NCBI RefSeq assembly: GCF_033115175.1
Contig: NC_084830.1
Location: forward strand, 47,251,409-47,315,408
DNA: 64,000 nt
Direction: 5' to 3'
Source of the DNA: Lepus europaeus
Taxonomy: Eukaryota > Chordata > Mammalia > Lagomorpha > Leporidae
Part shown: in pieces, positions 43,337 through 54,555 of the stretch
How the letters are laid out: every line of letters begins with the position of its first letter
How positions within the stretch are numbered: the stretch's first letter is position 1
Notes under the pieces: model-generated
The model's input: the letters and a program-made list of their open reading frames with translations, nothing else
Told to the model about the DNA's origin: nothing
The model's database searches: none
Translations under genes and position numbers: made by a program

Positions 43337-44178
43337 TATACCAAAAGGACTATCTGAGTGACATGGAGCAAAATAGATAGTTAAAAAGAAGAGGGACACA
43401 TGCCAGAAATGGAACCATGGAAATTTCACAATGGGAAGTACAGGAGACCAACAGAGACTAACAGGTCCACACTGAAGGAGCAAAAAAGAAAAGGAAGTGG
43501 CAGAGGTGCAGAATGAGGAGGCTGGTGCCAGCCCCCAGAGGACCAGGTTATATGGGAAATCATGGGTCCATGGAGCTGCATATAGTAGTAGGAGGGGGAG
43601 CTTGGTGAACTGCACTTGAAGTTCCATGTGGGAATAAAAAAGAAGGTTATAGAGGAAAAACAAAGAGGCCGGGTACCCCCTATGCATCTACATTCCCCCG
43701 CCCACCAACCAGACCTGCAGCCTGCTGGAAGAAGCCATATTGTTTGTTTACATTTTCAAATGTAAGGAGGGGACTGCTGCTTTTGCCTCCCATGCACCAG
43801 GCAACCAATTGCAGGGACAACTCACCATACCCTCCACCCAGGAATGAGGACCATGACATTTCAGAATAATTTCTTCCTCACAATGCAAGCTGCACAACAA
43901 AAAGTCCTGAATATCAAAAACTCAAGCTTGTTCCATCCACCAGTGAGAAGTAAGCTGAACTCCAGTATGCGGGACTGCATGCTTCTACTTGCCATGCACA
44001 GACACATAGCAGCTCATATGAGAGGGAAACCACACCACCAGCACAAAGACACAAATTAAAGAGAAAAGCAACCATACAAAAAATACACAAATACTGGAAA
44101 ACAAAGGAAAAACCCTAAATAAGAATAAGGGAGACACTATGATCCCCGAAAGGAACACTACACTAGAACTCTTCAATA

Positions 44179-45110
44179 ATGGAAGGTGAAGATGAAGAAA
44201 TCGATATGCCAGAAATGTAATTCAGAAAATTAATCATCAGATTACTTAGAAGCAATCAGAAGCAAATTCATGATCTATATGAAAAGCATGTCCAAGAAAT
44301 TGAGATACTAAAGAGAAGTCAGAATGAAATACTAGAAATGAAGATTCAACAGATCAAATAAGAAATGCAGTGGGAAGCCTTAACAATAGAATAGGTGAGA
44401 CAAAAGAAAGAATATCAGAACCAGAAGACAAATTTCTGGAAATACTACAGTCAGACCAAATAAAAGAAGTAGAGATTAGAAAACTAAAAAATATAATTAG
44501 AGATCTACAAGATTCTATCAAACAACACAACATATGATCCTAGGAATTCTGGAAGGCATAGAAAGAGAGAGAGGATTAGATTAGAAGGATTAGAAGGATT
44601 AGAAGGCCTTCTTAATGAAATAACAGAAAACTTCCCAATCTGGACAAAGAGACATCCAAGTACGGGAAATATACAGAACTCCCAATAGACAGGACCAGAA
44701 AAGATCTTTACCACAAAACACTGTAGTAAAACTCCCCACAGTAAAGCATAAAGAAAAGATCTTAAAATGTACATGAGAGAAACACCAAATCACATTCAGA
44801 GGAAATCCAATTAGACTCACTGCAGACTTCTCATCAGAAACTCTACAGGCAAGAAGAGAATGGCGAGACATACTCCAAGTCCTAAGAGAAAATAAAACTG
44901 TCAACCCAGAATACTGTACCCTGCAAAGTTCTCATTTATGAATGAAGGAGAAATAAGGATCTTCCACAACAAGAAGAACTTGAAATTGTAACTGCTTACC
45001 CAGCCCTACAAAAAATGCTCAAAGATGTACTACACACAGAAACAGGAACATCACTATGAAAGAAGATGAACACAGAAAATGACACAGCAAAAGTACAAAA
45101 GAAACCCAAA
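44179..45110 (+). pseudogene. L1 ORF1 (RNA-binding chaperone) pseudogene
   Basis: Starts at ATG 44179 with an acidic N-terminus (MEGEDEEIDMPEM) and meets a TAA at codon 14. Beyond it, frames still show the coiled-coil part (repeated Ile/Leu/Glu/Lys heptads, about 44220-44540) and the conserved C-terminal region ('cagacttctcatcagaaact' for ADFSSET at about 44822-44842; 'aagaagagaatggcgagaca' for an ARREWRD-like stretch). A 9-bp 'gattagaag' unit is tandemly repeated at 44576-44605. Intact ORF1p forms trimers that bind L1 RNA; this copy cannot encode it. Confidence 0.88.
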
Positions 45111-45176
45111 ATACAACATTAGGACTATTTATGGAAACATGGCAGTGCAAAGTTGGCACTAAGAATAGTCACCCTG

Positions 45177-45585
45177 GGGGCTGGTGCTGCGGTGCAGCAG
45201 TATAGCGCCCTGGCCTGAAGCGCTGGCATCCCATATGGGCACTGGTTCAAGTCCCGGCTGCTCCACTTCCAATCCAGCTCTCTGCCATGGCCTGGGAAAG
45301 TATTAGAAGATGTCCCAGGTCCTTGGGCCCCTGCACTCATGTGGGAGACCTGGAAGAAGCTCCTGGCTCCTGGCTCCTGGCTTCAGATGGGCAAAACTCC
45401 ACCCGTTGTGGCCAATTGGGGAGTGAACCATCAGGATGGAAGCCCTGACCTCTCCTCTCCTTTCTTCTCCTTTCCTCTCCTCTCCTCTCCTCTTCTCTCC
45501 TCTTCTCTTTCTCTCTCTCCCTCTCCCTCTCCCTCTCCTCTCTCTGTATAACTCTTTCAAATAAAGTATATAAATCTTAAAAAAA
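45177..45585 (+). mobile_element. CSINE in L1 ORF2 start, 13-bp TSD
   Basis: 'gggctggtgctgcggtgcag', 'agcgctggcatcccatatgg', 'tggttcaagtcccggctgct', 'gtccttgggcccctgcactc', a (TCTCC)n-rich block 45450-45543, 'actctttcaaataaagtata'. Perfect 13-bp repeat 'aatagtcaccctg' at 45164-45176 and 45586-45598. The pyrimidine block is unusually long and irregular. Confidence 0.96.
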
Positions 45586-47800
45586 AATAGTCACCCTGAA
45601 TGTAAATGGTCCCAACTCCCCAGTTAAAAGACACAGACTGGCTGAATGAATTAACAAAGAAAAACCCATCTATTTGCTGCCTACAAGAAACACATCTTAC
45701 CAATAAAGATGCATACAGGCTGAAAGTGAAAGTAGAAAAAGATAATCCATGCTGACAGAAACCAAAAAGAGCTGATGTGGCCAACCTAATATGAGACAAA
45801 ATAAACTTCAACACAAAAATTATTAAAAGAGACAAAGAAGGACACTATTAAATGATTAAAGGATCAATTCAACAGGATGATTTGACTATTATAAATGTAT
45901 ATGCACCTAATTACAGGGCATCTGGCTATCTAAAAGAAATGTTAAAGGATTTAAATGGAGATACAGACTCAAACACAACAGTAATGGGGGAATTCAATAC
46001 CACAGATTCAGCAATCTACAGATCAACCACACAGAAAATCAAAAAGGAAAAACAGAGTTTATAGACCAAATAGACATAGCAGATATCTACAGAGTCTTCC
46101 ATGCTATAGCCACAGAACACACATTTTTCTAACAAATGTGTGGCACTTTCTCTAGGATTGACCACATGCTAAGCCATAAAGCAAGTCTAGCAAATTAAAA
46201 AAAAATCGAAATCATACTATGCATCTTCTGGGACCACAATGCAATGAAGCTGCAAATTAGAAACTCAGAAATCTCCAGAACGTATATAAACACATGGAAA
46301 CTGAATACCACACTCCTGAATGAACAGTGGGTCAAGAAAAAATCAAAAGAAAATTAAAATACTTCTGGAAACAAATGAAGGCAACAATATAATATATCAA
46401 AATTATGGGATACAGCAAAAGTAGTGTTAAGAGGAAAGTTTATAGCAATTGGTGCCTACATCAAGAAATTGGAAAGGCACAAAATAAATGAACTATCAAT
46501 GCACCTCAAGGATCTAGAAAAACAACAGCAAACAAAACTCAAGACTAGTAGGAGGAAATAAATAATTAAACTTAGAGAAGAAATTTAAAAAAAAAAATAC
46601 AAATAATCAGCAAAAGGAAGAGCTGTTTTTTTGAAAAAAATAAACAAAATTGACACACCATTGGCCCAACTAACCAAAAAAGGAGAAGACCCAAATCAAT
46701 AATTTTGGAGATGGAAAAAGAAATCTGTAACAATAGACACCACAGAAATAAAATGAATCTTCAGAAACTACTACAAAGAGCTGTATGCCAACAAACTGGG
46801 AAATCTAGAAGAAACGGACAGATTCCTGGACACATATAACCTACCTAATTTGAGCCATGAAGACACAGAAGCCTAAATAGGCCCATTACCATGAAGCAAA
46901 TTGAATCAGTAATAAAGGCCTTTCCAACAAAGAAAAACCCAGGACCAGATGGCTTCACTGCTGAATTCCACAGACATTTAAAGAACTGACTCCAATTCTT
47001 TTCAAGTTATTCAAAACCACTGAAAGGGAGGGAATCCTCCCAAACTTCTTTTGAAGCCAGAATTACCTTAATTCCTAAACCCAGAAAAGGCACAACAGAG
47101 ATAAAGAACTACAGACTAATTTCCCTGATGAACATAGATGCAAAAATCATAGATGCAAAAATCCTCAACAAAATTCTGGCCAATCGAATCCAACAACGCA
47201 TCAGAAAGATCATTCACCCAGACCAAGTGGGATTTACCCCTGGGATCAGGGATGGTTAAACATTAGCAAACTAATCAATGTGATACATCAATGTGGTGTA
47301 ACAAACTGCTGAACAAAAAACACATGATTATCTCAATAGATGCAGAGAAAGCATTTGATAAAATACAACACCCTTTCATGATGAAAACTCTAAGCAAATT
47401 GGGAAAAGAAGAAAAATTCCTCAACAAAATCAAGGCAAATTATGATAAACACACGGCCAGCATCCCATTGAATGGGGAAGAACTGGAAGCATTCCCACTC
47501 AGATCCCAAACCAGACAAGGACATCCACTCTCACCATTGCTATTCAATATAGTTCTGGAAATTTTAGTCAGAGCCATTAGGCAAGAAAAAATAAATATTA
47601 GGGATTCAAATTGGCAAAGAGGAAGTCAAAGTATCCTTATTTGCAGATGACATGATTCTATGAATAGAGGATCCAAAAGACTCCACCAAGAGACTATTGG
47701 AACTCACAGAAGAGTTTGTTAAAGTAGCAGGATATAAAATCAATGCACAAAAATCAACATCCTTTGTATACATGACAATGCCACAGCTGAAAAAGAACTT

Positions 47801-48111
47801 TTTTAAAAAAACTTTTATTTAATGAATATAAATTTCCAAAGTATAGCTTATGGATTACAATGGATTCCCCCACCAAAACTTCCCTCCCACCCACAACCCT
47901 CCCCTTTCCCGCTCCCTCTCCCCTTCCATTCACATCAAGATTCATTTTCAATTCTCTTTATATACAGAAGATCGGTTTAGTATATATTAAGTAAAGATTT
48001 CAACAGTTTGCCCTCACATAGCAACACAAAGTGAAAAAATACTGTTGGAGTATACTAGTTATAGCATTAAATAACAGTGTACAGCACATTAAAGACAGAG
48101 ATCCTACATGA
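47801..48111 (-). mobile_element. 5'-truncated L1 tail, G-tract type, inside ORF2
   Basis: Antisense: 'acttttatttaatgaatata', 'aatttccaaagtatagctta', C-rich complement of the G tract (47868-47932), 'gaagatcggtttagtatata', up to 'gagatcctacatga' at 48111. About 311 bases. On its right it directly abuts the A-rich end of a second L1 tail, so it most likely inserted in that tail. Confidence 0.9.
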
Positions 48112-48581
48112 TATTTTTTAAAAATTAATTAATTTTCTATGCAATTTCCAATTTAACACCAGGTTTTTTTTTCATTTTCAATTATCTTTACATATGGAAG
48201 ATCGATTCAGTATATGCTAAGTAAAGATTTCATCAGTTTGCACCCACACAGACACACAAAGTGTAAAAATACTGTTTCAGTACCAGTTATAGCATCACTT
48301 CACATTAGACAACACATTAAGGACAGATCCCACATGAGATGTAAGTACACAGTGACTCCTGTTGCTGACTTAACAATTTGACACTCCTGTTCATGGCGTC
48401 AGTAATCTCCCTAGGCTCTAGTCATGAATTGCCAAGGCTATGGAAGCCTTTAGGGTTCGCCGACTTTGATCTTATTCCGATAGGGTCATAGTCAAAGTGG
48501 AAGTTCTCTCCTCCCTTCAGAGAAAAGTACCTCCTTCTTTGATGGCCCCGTTCTTTCCAACTGGATCTCACTTGCAGAAAT
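48112..48581 (-). mobile_element. 5'-truncated L1 tail, alternative 3' end, inside ORF2
   Basis: Antisense, about 470 bases. The terminal part is 'aaaaattaattaattttcta', 'tgcaatttccaatttaacac', 'caggttttttttt', then 'attttcaattatctttacat' and normal 3' UTR to 'cttgcagaaat'. This terminus matches the end of the window (63.9-64.0 kb), not the G-tract type. The pair 47801-48581 is bounded by the 14-bp repeat 'ctgaaaaagaactt' (47787-47800 and 48582-48595) from ORF2. Confidence 0.9.
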
Positions 48582-50371
48582 CTGAAAAAGAACTTCTAAG
48601 ATCAATCCCATGCACAATAGCTATAAAAAATCAAATGCATTGGGATAAATTTAACCTAGGATGTCAAAGATCTCTAGGATGAGAATTACAAAACATAAAG
48701 AAAGAAATAGAAGACACAAAAATTTGAAAAAAAATTCCATGTTCATGGATTGGAAGAATCAATATCATCAAAATGTCCATTCTTCTGAAAGCAATTTACA
48801 GATTCAATGCAATAACAATCAAAATACCAAAGATATTCTTCTCAGATCTTAGAAAAAACAATGCTGAAATTCATTAGGAAACACAGGAGACTTCGAACAG
48901 CTAAAGCAATCTTATACAACAAAAACAAAGCCAGAGGCATCACAATACCAGATTTGAAGACATACTACAAGGCAGTTACAATCAAAAGAGCCTGGTACTG
49001 GTACAAAAATAGATGAATATACCAATGGAACAGAAGAGAAATGCTAGAAATCAATGCAAGCATATACAACCAACATATATCAACCAACGAACTAAAATCA
49101 ATCCCTAGATCAAGGACAGTCTCTTCAACAAATGGTACTGGGAAAACTGGATTTCTAAATGCAGAAGTATGAAGCAGGACCCCTACTTTACACCTTACAC
49201 AAAAATCCATTCAAAATGGATTAAAGACCTAAACCTATGACTTGATACAATCAAATTATTAGAGAACATTGGCAAAACCCTGCAAGACATTGGCACTGGC
49301 AAACAGTTCCTGGAAAAGACCCCAGAGGCACAGGCAGCCAAAGCCAAAATTAATAACTGGGATTACATAAAATTGAGAAGCTTCTGCACTGCAAAAGAAA
49401 CAATCAGGAAAGTGAAGAGGCAACTGACAGAATGGGATAAATTATTTGCAAACTATGCAACTACTAAAGGATTAATAACCAGAATCTACAAAGAGATCAA
49501 GAAACTCCAGAACAAAACAAACAACCCTGTTAAGAAATGGACAAAGGACTTAAACAGACATTTTTCAAAAGAGGAAATCCAAATGGCCAACAAACACATG
49601 AAAAAATGTTCAGTATCACGAGGCATCAGAGAAATGTAAGTCAAACCCACAATGAAGTTTCACCTCACGCTAGACTGTCTTTCATACAGAAATTAACAAA
49701 TAATAAATGCTAGAGAGGATGTGGGGGAAAATTACTCTAATCCATTGTTAGTGGGAATGTAAACTGGCAAAACCACTATGGAAGACAGTATGGAGATACC
49801 TCAGAAATCTGAATATAGTCCTACCATATGAGTCAGCCATCCTACTCCTGGGAATTTACCCATGGGAAATGAAACCAACAAATAAAAGAGTTATCTGCAC
49901 CCCCATGTTTATTGTAGCTCAATTCACAATCACTAAGACATGGAATCAACCTAAATGCCTGTCAACAGAAGACTGAATAAAGAAATTATGGGATATGTAC
50001 TCTATGGAATAATATACAGTGGTAAAAAAAATTAAAATCCTGTCTTTTGCAACAAAATGTACGAACCTGGAAAACATCATACTTAGTGAAATAAGCCAGT
50101 CCCAAAGGGACAAATACCATATGTTCTCCCTGACCTGTGATAACTAACAGAGCACCTAAAAGGAAACCTGTAGAAGTGAAATTGAGACTGAGAAACAGTG
50201 ACTTGAACAGCCCTTGTCTCGACTGTCAAGGAACAGGTTTTTTGTTTTTTGGTTTTTTTCTTTTTGAATACCATTGGTTGAACTCTTTACTTAACATTGA
50301 ATTAATTATATGTGTATACAATCATGTAAAAAATAGATCACAGCAAAAAATAAGAGTGTAAATAAGAGAGG

Positions 50372-51060
50372 GAGAAGACCGGCGCTGTGGTGCAGTGGGT
50401 TAAAGCCCTGGCCTGAAGCGCTGGCATCCCATGTGGGCACAAGTTCTAATCCTGGCTGCAATTCTTCTGAACCAGCTCTGTGCTATGACCTGGAAAAGCA
50501 GTAGAAGATGGCCCAAGTCCTTGGGCCCCTGCACCCATGTGGGAGTCCTTGAAGAAGCTCCTGGCCGGCGCCGCGGCTCACTAGGCTAATCCTCTGCCTT
50601 GCGGCGCTGGCACACCGGGTTCTAGTCCCAGTCGGGGTGCCAGATTCTGTCCCGGTTGCCTCTCTTGCAGGCCAGCTCTCTGCTGTGACCAGGGAGTGCA
50701 GTGGAGGATGGCCCAAGTCCTTGGGCCTTGCACCCCATGGGAGACCAGGAGAAGCACCTGGCTCCTGCCATCGGATCAGTGCAGTGCGCCGGCTGCAGCG
50801 CGCCAGCCACGGTGGCCATTGGAGGGTGAACCAATGGCAAAGGAAGACCTTTCTCTCTGTCTCTCTTTCTCACTATCCACTCTGCCTGTCAAAAAAAAAA
50901 GAAGAAGCTCCTGGCTCCTGGTTTTGGATTGGTGCAGCTCCAGCCATTGCAGCCATCTGGGGACTGAACCATCAGATGGAAGACCTCTCTCTCTCTCTGT
51001 CTTTACTTCTCTCTGTAACTCTTTCAAATAAATAAAATAAATCTTTAAAAAAAATTAAAT
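50372..51060 (+). mobile_element. CSINE in L1 3' UTR, split by a younger CSINE
   Basis: The outer element comprises 50372-50564 ('accggcgctgtggtgcagtg', 'ggttaaagccctggcctgaa', 'ggcccaagtccttgggcccc') and 50901-51060 ('gaagaagctcctggctcctg', 'gccattgcagccatctgggg', 'aactctttcaaataaataaa'). The outer TSD is approximately 'aaataagagagg' at 50360-50371 and 51061-51072. Confidence 0.93.
50565..50900 (+). mobile_element. CSINE, young type, nested in a CSINE
   Basis: 'ccggcgccgcggctcactag', 'gctaatcctctgccttgcgg', 'gggttctagtcccagtcggg', 'gaccaggagaagcacctggc', 'ggtggccattggagggtgaa', CT tract, 'ccactctgcctgtcaaaaaa'. Perfect 14-bp repeat 'gaagaagctcctgg' at 50551-50564 and 50901-50914; the last two G may belong to the SINE. 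Same orientation as its host SINE. Confidence 0.96.
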
Positions 51061-51904
51061 AAATAAGAGAGGAAGGAGTTGTGTAGTTCCATATACATTC
51101 CTACAGGCATACTTCTATGGGTATGGCTAAAAATTTGTCATGGTACTCCAAATCCCATTAATCTGGGTGGTAATAATGCCATCTTAAATGTTAAAGTGTT
51201 CATAGTAAGTGTTAAATTGATCATACAGATAGGATTAAGTGTTAAAAGGATCAGATAAATAATACCAATTGTCTGGTAATAATAATACATAGAATTAAAA
51301 AGGAAATAAAGTTCCAACATGGGAAGCAGCCCAAACAGCAGACTCATAGAATGACAAATGCCCTAAAAAGCACTCTGGCCTCAGAATCAGCCCTTAAGGC
51401 ATTTTGGTTTGGCTGAAAAGCCCATGAGCGCATTTTAGGCATGGAAAACCAAGACACTGTTCCAAAAATAATGTCCTACATGAAGGATCTCAGTGATTGG
51501 GATCCCAATGAAAAGAAGGGACCATCAAATAAGGATATACTTTTTTCTGAAGGGAGGAGAAATCTTCCACTTTGATTATGGGCTTGTATAAATACTGACA
51601 GAAATTGTGGACTCAAAAAGATTCCATAGCCTTGGCAGGTCATGTCAAGAGCCTCGGGTAATCAATGATGTCATACATCAGAGTGTTAATTGTTAAATTA
51701 ACAACAGGAGTCACTGGGCACTTGCTTTCCATGTAGGACCTCTGTCCTCAATGAGTTGTACGATGAGAATTAACTGTAAAACTTATTCTCAAATGGTTTT
51801 TATATTTTGCATGTATGTGTCCAAATTATTGAAATCTTTCCTTAGTATAGAGTTAGTTTTCTGTGTATAAAGTTAATTGAAAATGAAAAAAAGGCATCAT
51901 TGAC

Positions 51905-54105
51905 TTTTTAAAATGAATTTTCCTTGATAGAATCAAGAATCTGATTTAAATTGTAAAATACTTGCCATGTAAACCTATGGCAGAGTGAGCTCAGAGAACC
52001 CAAAGTGAGGTTTTCTCTTTTACATTCTTGCATTTGTTCTGTCAGACAAAAAATATGTTCTCTAAAATATCAGAAAAGTTCAGAGGAGGTTATAGAAGAT
52101 GGTCCTCTAATCCATTCTCAAGCCTGTAAACAGCCATAAGCCACAGTTCCAGCAGCTCCCGCAGTGGTCTAGGTCAGGACCTAGTGTGTGTAGGAAAATG
52201 GGCCCCATATGCCCTGAGCTGAGCTGGGATCAGCATCTCCACTCAGTTGGATGTTTTACCTACAGTGATCTCAGCTGCTGACATGGGTTAATAGCAATAG
52301 ATACAGGAAGCCAAGAGAAAGAATGCTGCTATTTGATCTAAAAGAAAAAAAAAATAAGGTAATGGTTTCAGGGAGGAGGTGAGTAAAGATAAAGTCATGG
52401 GAGTGGCTTTGCTGTGTTGTGAAGAGCAAGAAAAGCCCACATGTGTAATGACTGGCTCAAAGAAGAGATGGGAAGCAACACTCCTAGAGGCACAGAGATA
52501 GATACCTCACATGAGGATCAGGGAATAGGAAGCTGAGTGTGCATCAGGTTGGATGGGCACATGAAACTGAAACAGCCAAAGAGATTTCCTTGTCTTAGAT
52601 GTTGTGCACTGAATATCACTCAGCTTTATTTCCAACTGACTTTTTCTATCTGCTCAGCCTGTTGTGACTGAGCCCAAACTATCATTTATTTTTTTTTTCA
52701 CAACGAGGAAAGAGATCCCTGTCACTACAAGGTTCATCAATCTATAGATGGAGGCCCAGGGTCTCTAGAGACACCAGGAAGCATTTCAAAGACATGCATG
52801 TGCTGAGTGTTGTCCCAAGTTAATGAGACAGATCCACTCCTGCACCCAAAGAGCTCATGTCTCGAATCTATATAGCCCATAGTCACTCATGCATCTGTCT
52901 CGAAGGTATTTCCTGGGTCTAGGAAAGGATATTGAAAACTGTGGGTTAACTGTGAAAGAATTTTTGAAATACTTTCAATGCAGTGGGATAATATTGTTCA
53001 AAATTCAAAGAATTTTTTTCTCATCAATGTTCTCCTTTATATTATTGCTACACAAGCATCTAGATGACCCTGGGCTCACTGAAGCATAGGGAAAATATGA
53101 GAGACAGAAAAGCCAGTGGATCCTTTCTAGTCTTGTTTACAAAGTCAGCTCTTAGAGCAATCAAAATGTGTCTATGTGTAGATAAATACTTAAGAGAAAT
53201 AACTGTTCCCCAAATGAAACAAACATGAAATAGTTGAGGAGATAAGGAGAAAGAGAGGTGAGTGGACCACTTGACAGGAATAAATGTTGTGACAGATGAC
53301 TGTTGCTGGGGGCTTGTGTGAGCACTCAGGAGCCATGTGAGAGCTGAGTCATCATCTAGGAAAGTTCATCCTTCCGCACTATGAACATTCTCTCTGCTCC
53401 AGGGTCCAGGTTCGCTGACACTATAGAGGGCTGCACCTTGCCTGCACCTAGCACTTCTGTAAATCACCAAACAGAAGTGAGGCCAATCTACACCTGAAGA
53501 AAGAACTCCTTTGTCATTTCCCAGGACACCTATTAGACTTGAAAATGACTATGAGAATAATAGTGTTGAGTTGGAAATTCTCCAGGACCCAAAACTAGTG
53601 CCAATTAGAGTTAGCTCAAGAACCCTTCTGAGCCAGGATGGTGACAAAAAGAGGGGCTAATGGGGATCATTAAATTAAGAACTTAAGTTCTGATACAATG
53701 TAAAGTATACGATGAGCTTGGTAGGACCCATAATCTGGAGGCAAACCTCCCTCCCTCCCTTCCTCTCTCTCTCTCTGCTTTAACATTATTTAGAATCAGC
53801 ATTACAGAGTAATACAACAGGATAGAAATCAATCTAGTCTAATGGTGGGGACTCCTACTGGGTATGAGGAGGAGAAAAAGAAGTTTAGAGACCTGTAAAA
53901 CCAATTAGAATGTATGGTTCTGGGCTAGGTGTAATAGCAAAGAAGTGACTATGATGACATTTATTGTGAAGTCTTCCAGTCTACTGACCCAAATGTTAAA
54001 CTGAACTAAAAGAAAACTTACAGGAATTTTGAAATGTTGACCAGGACCCACAAACCAGGGCTGAATTAGTAATATTTCATAACTGGTATGACAGTCATTA
54101 ATCAA
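51905..54105. other. No recognised element
   Basis: About 2.2 kb of unique-looking DNA. A pyrimidine patch (CCCT/CT) lies at 53747-53776. The 66-codon plus frame at 52889-53089 has no recognisable domain. Confidence 0.4.
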
Positions 54106-54110
54106 GCTGG

Positions 54111-54551
54111 TGTAGTAGTTTTCAAGGCCCATGACAACAAATTACTTCAAACATGATCAACTGAAAAACAGAAATTAATTCTCCCATCATTCTAGAAGAC
54201 AGTAGAAGTCCAAAAGATGTTTTCAGGGCCATGCTCATTCTAAAGGCTCTGGGAAAGTATCCTTTGCCTGTTCCTAGCTTTTGATGGTTCCTAATAATCC
54301 TGTAATTCCTTGGTTTGTAGCTGCTTCACCCTACTCTCTGCTTCCATCATCACGCGGCATCCTTCTCTATGTATTTCTTCTGCACCTTCCTCTTTTCTTA
54401 CAAGAGTATCAATCACTGAATCTAGGGCCCTAATCCTGTATGACTTCATCTTAACTAATTGCATTTGCAAAGGCTCTTCTTCCAAATAATGTCATATTCT
54501 GATATTGTGGGTAGATCTAAATTTTGCAGGAATGCTATTCAACCTACTACA
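54111..54551 (-). mobile_element. MaLR-type LTR (MLT1-like)
   Basis: On the minus strand it begins 'tgtagtaggttgaatagcat' and ends 'actactaca'. The plus strand shows 'ctgaaaaacagaaattaatt', 'attctagaagacagtagaag', 'catgctcattctaaaggctc', 'atgacttcatcttaactaat'. This is the order of MaLR LTRs in antisense. 441 bases. Flanking 5-mers 'gctgg' and 'aatgg' match at 3 of 5 positions, as expected for an old TSD. Confidence 0.78.
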
Positions 54552-54555
54552 AATG

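Larger units (their letters stand above)
45130..50147 (+). pseudogene. L1 ORF2 (endonuclease-reverse transcriptase) pseudogene
   Basis: The conserved endonuclease start (TLNVNG) is encoded at 45592-45609, immediately after the CSINE TSD. The RT domain shows [12 protein letters not shown] (about 47338-47373) and the catalytic FADD at 47640-47651. Here FADDMIL is followed by TGA where other L1s have an aromatic codon. An earlier TGA follows LAE at about 45645. The C-terminal region ends with the natural TAA at 50145-50147. The CSINE (409 bases plus 13-bp TSD) shifts the frame, and two antisense L1 tails interrupt the part just after the RT. No product is expected. Confidence 0.92.
43301..51887 (+). 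mobile_element. Full-length LINE-1, inactive, with nested insertions and 17-bp TSD
   Basis: Autonomous non-LTR retrotransposon. It is flanked by a perfect 17-bp direct repeat 'aaaaaggcatcattgac' (43284-43300 and 51888-51904), the second copy fused to the A-tail. Layout: 5' UTR 43301-44178, ORF1 remnant 44179 to about 45110, ORF2 remnant about 45130-50147, 3' UTR 50148-51887. Three later insertions interrupt it: a CSINE at 45177-45585, two antisense L1 tails at 47801-48581, and a CSINE pair at 50372-51060. Removing them with their duplications leaves about 6.67 kb, a normal full length. Both frames are broken by stops and indels, so the element is dead. Its tail lacks the G-rich 3' module of the younger copies. 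Confidence 0.95.

Noticed and set aside
44575..44605. CRISPR-like or minisatellite array
   Set aside because: Contiguous 9-bp units without spacers inside an L1 ORF1 remnant. No array with regular spacers exists anywhere in the window.
47291..47650. Reverse transcriptase open frame as a stand-alone RT gene
   Set aside because: The 119-codon frame with [12 protein letters not shown] is part of the L1 ORF2 remnant and stops soon after FADD. It is bounded by the L1 TSD and is not a domesticated gene or retron.
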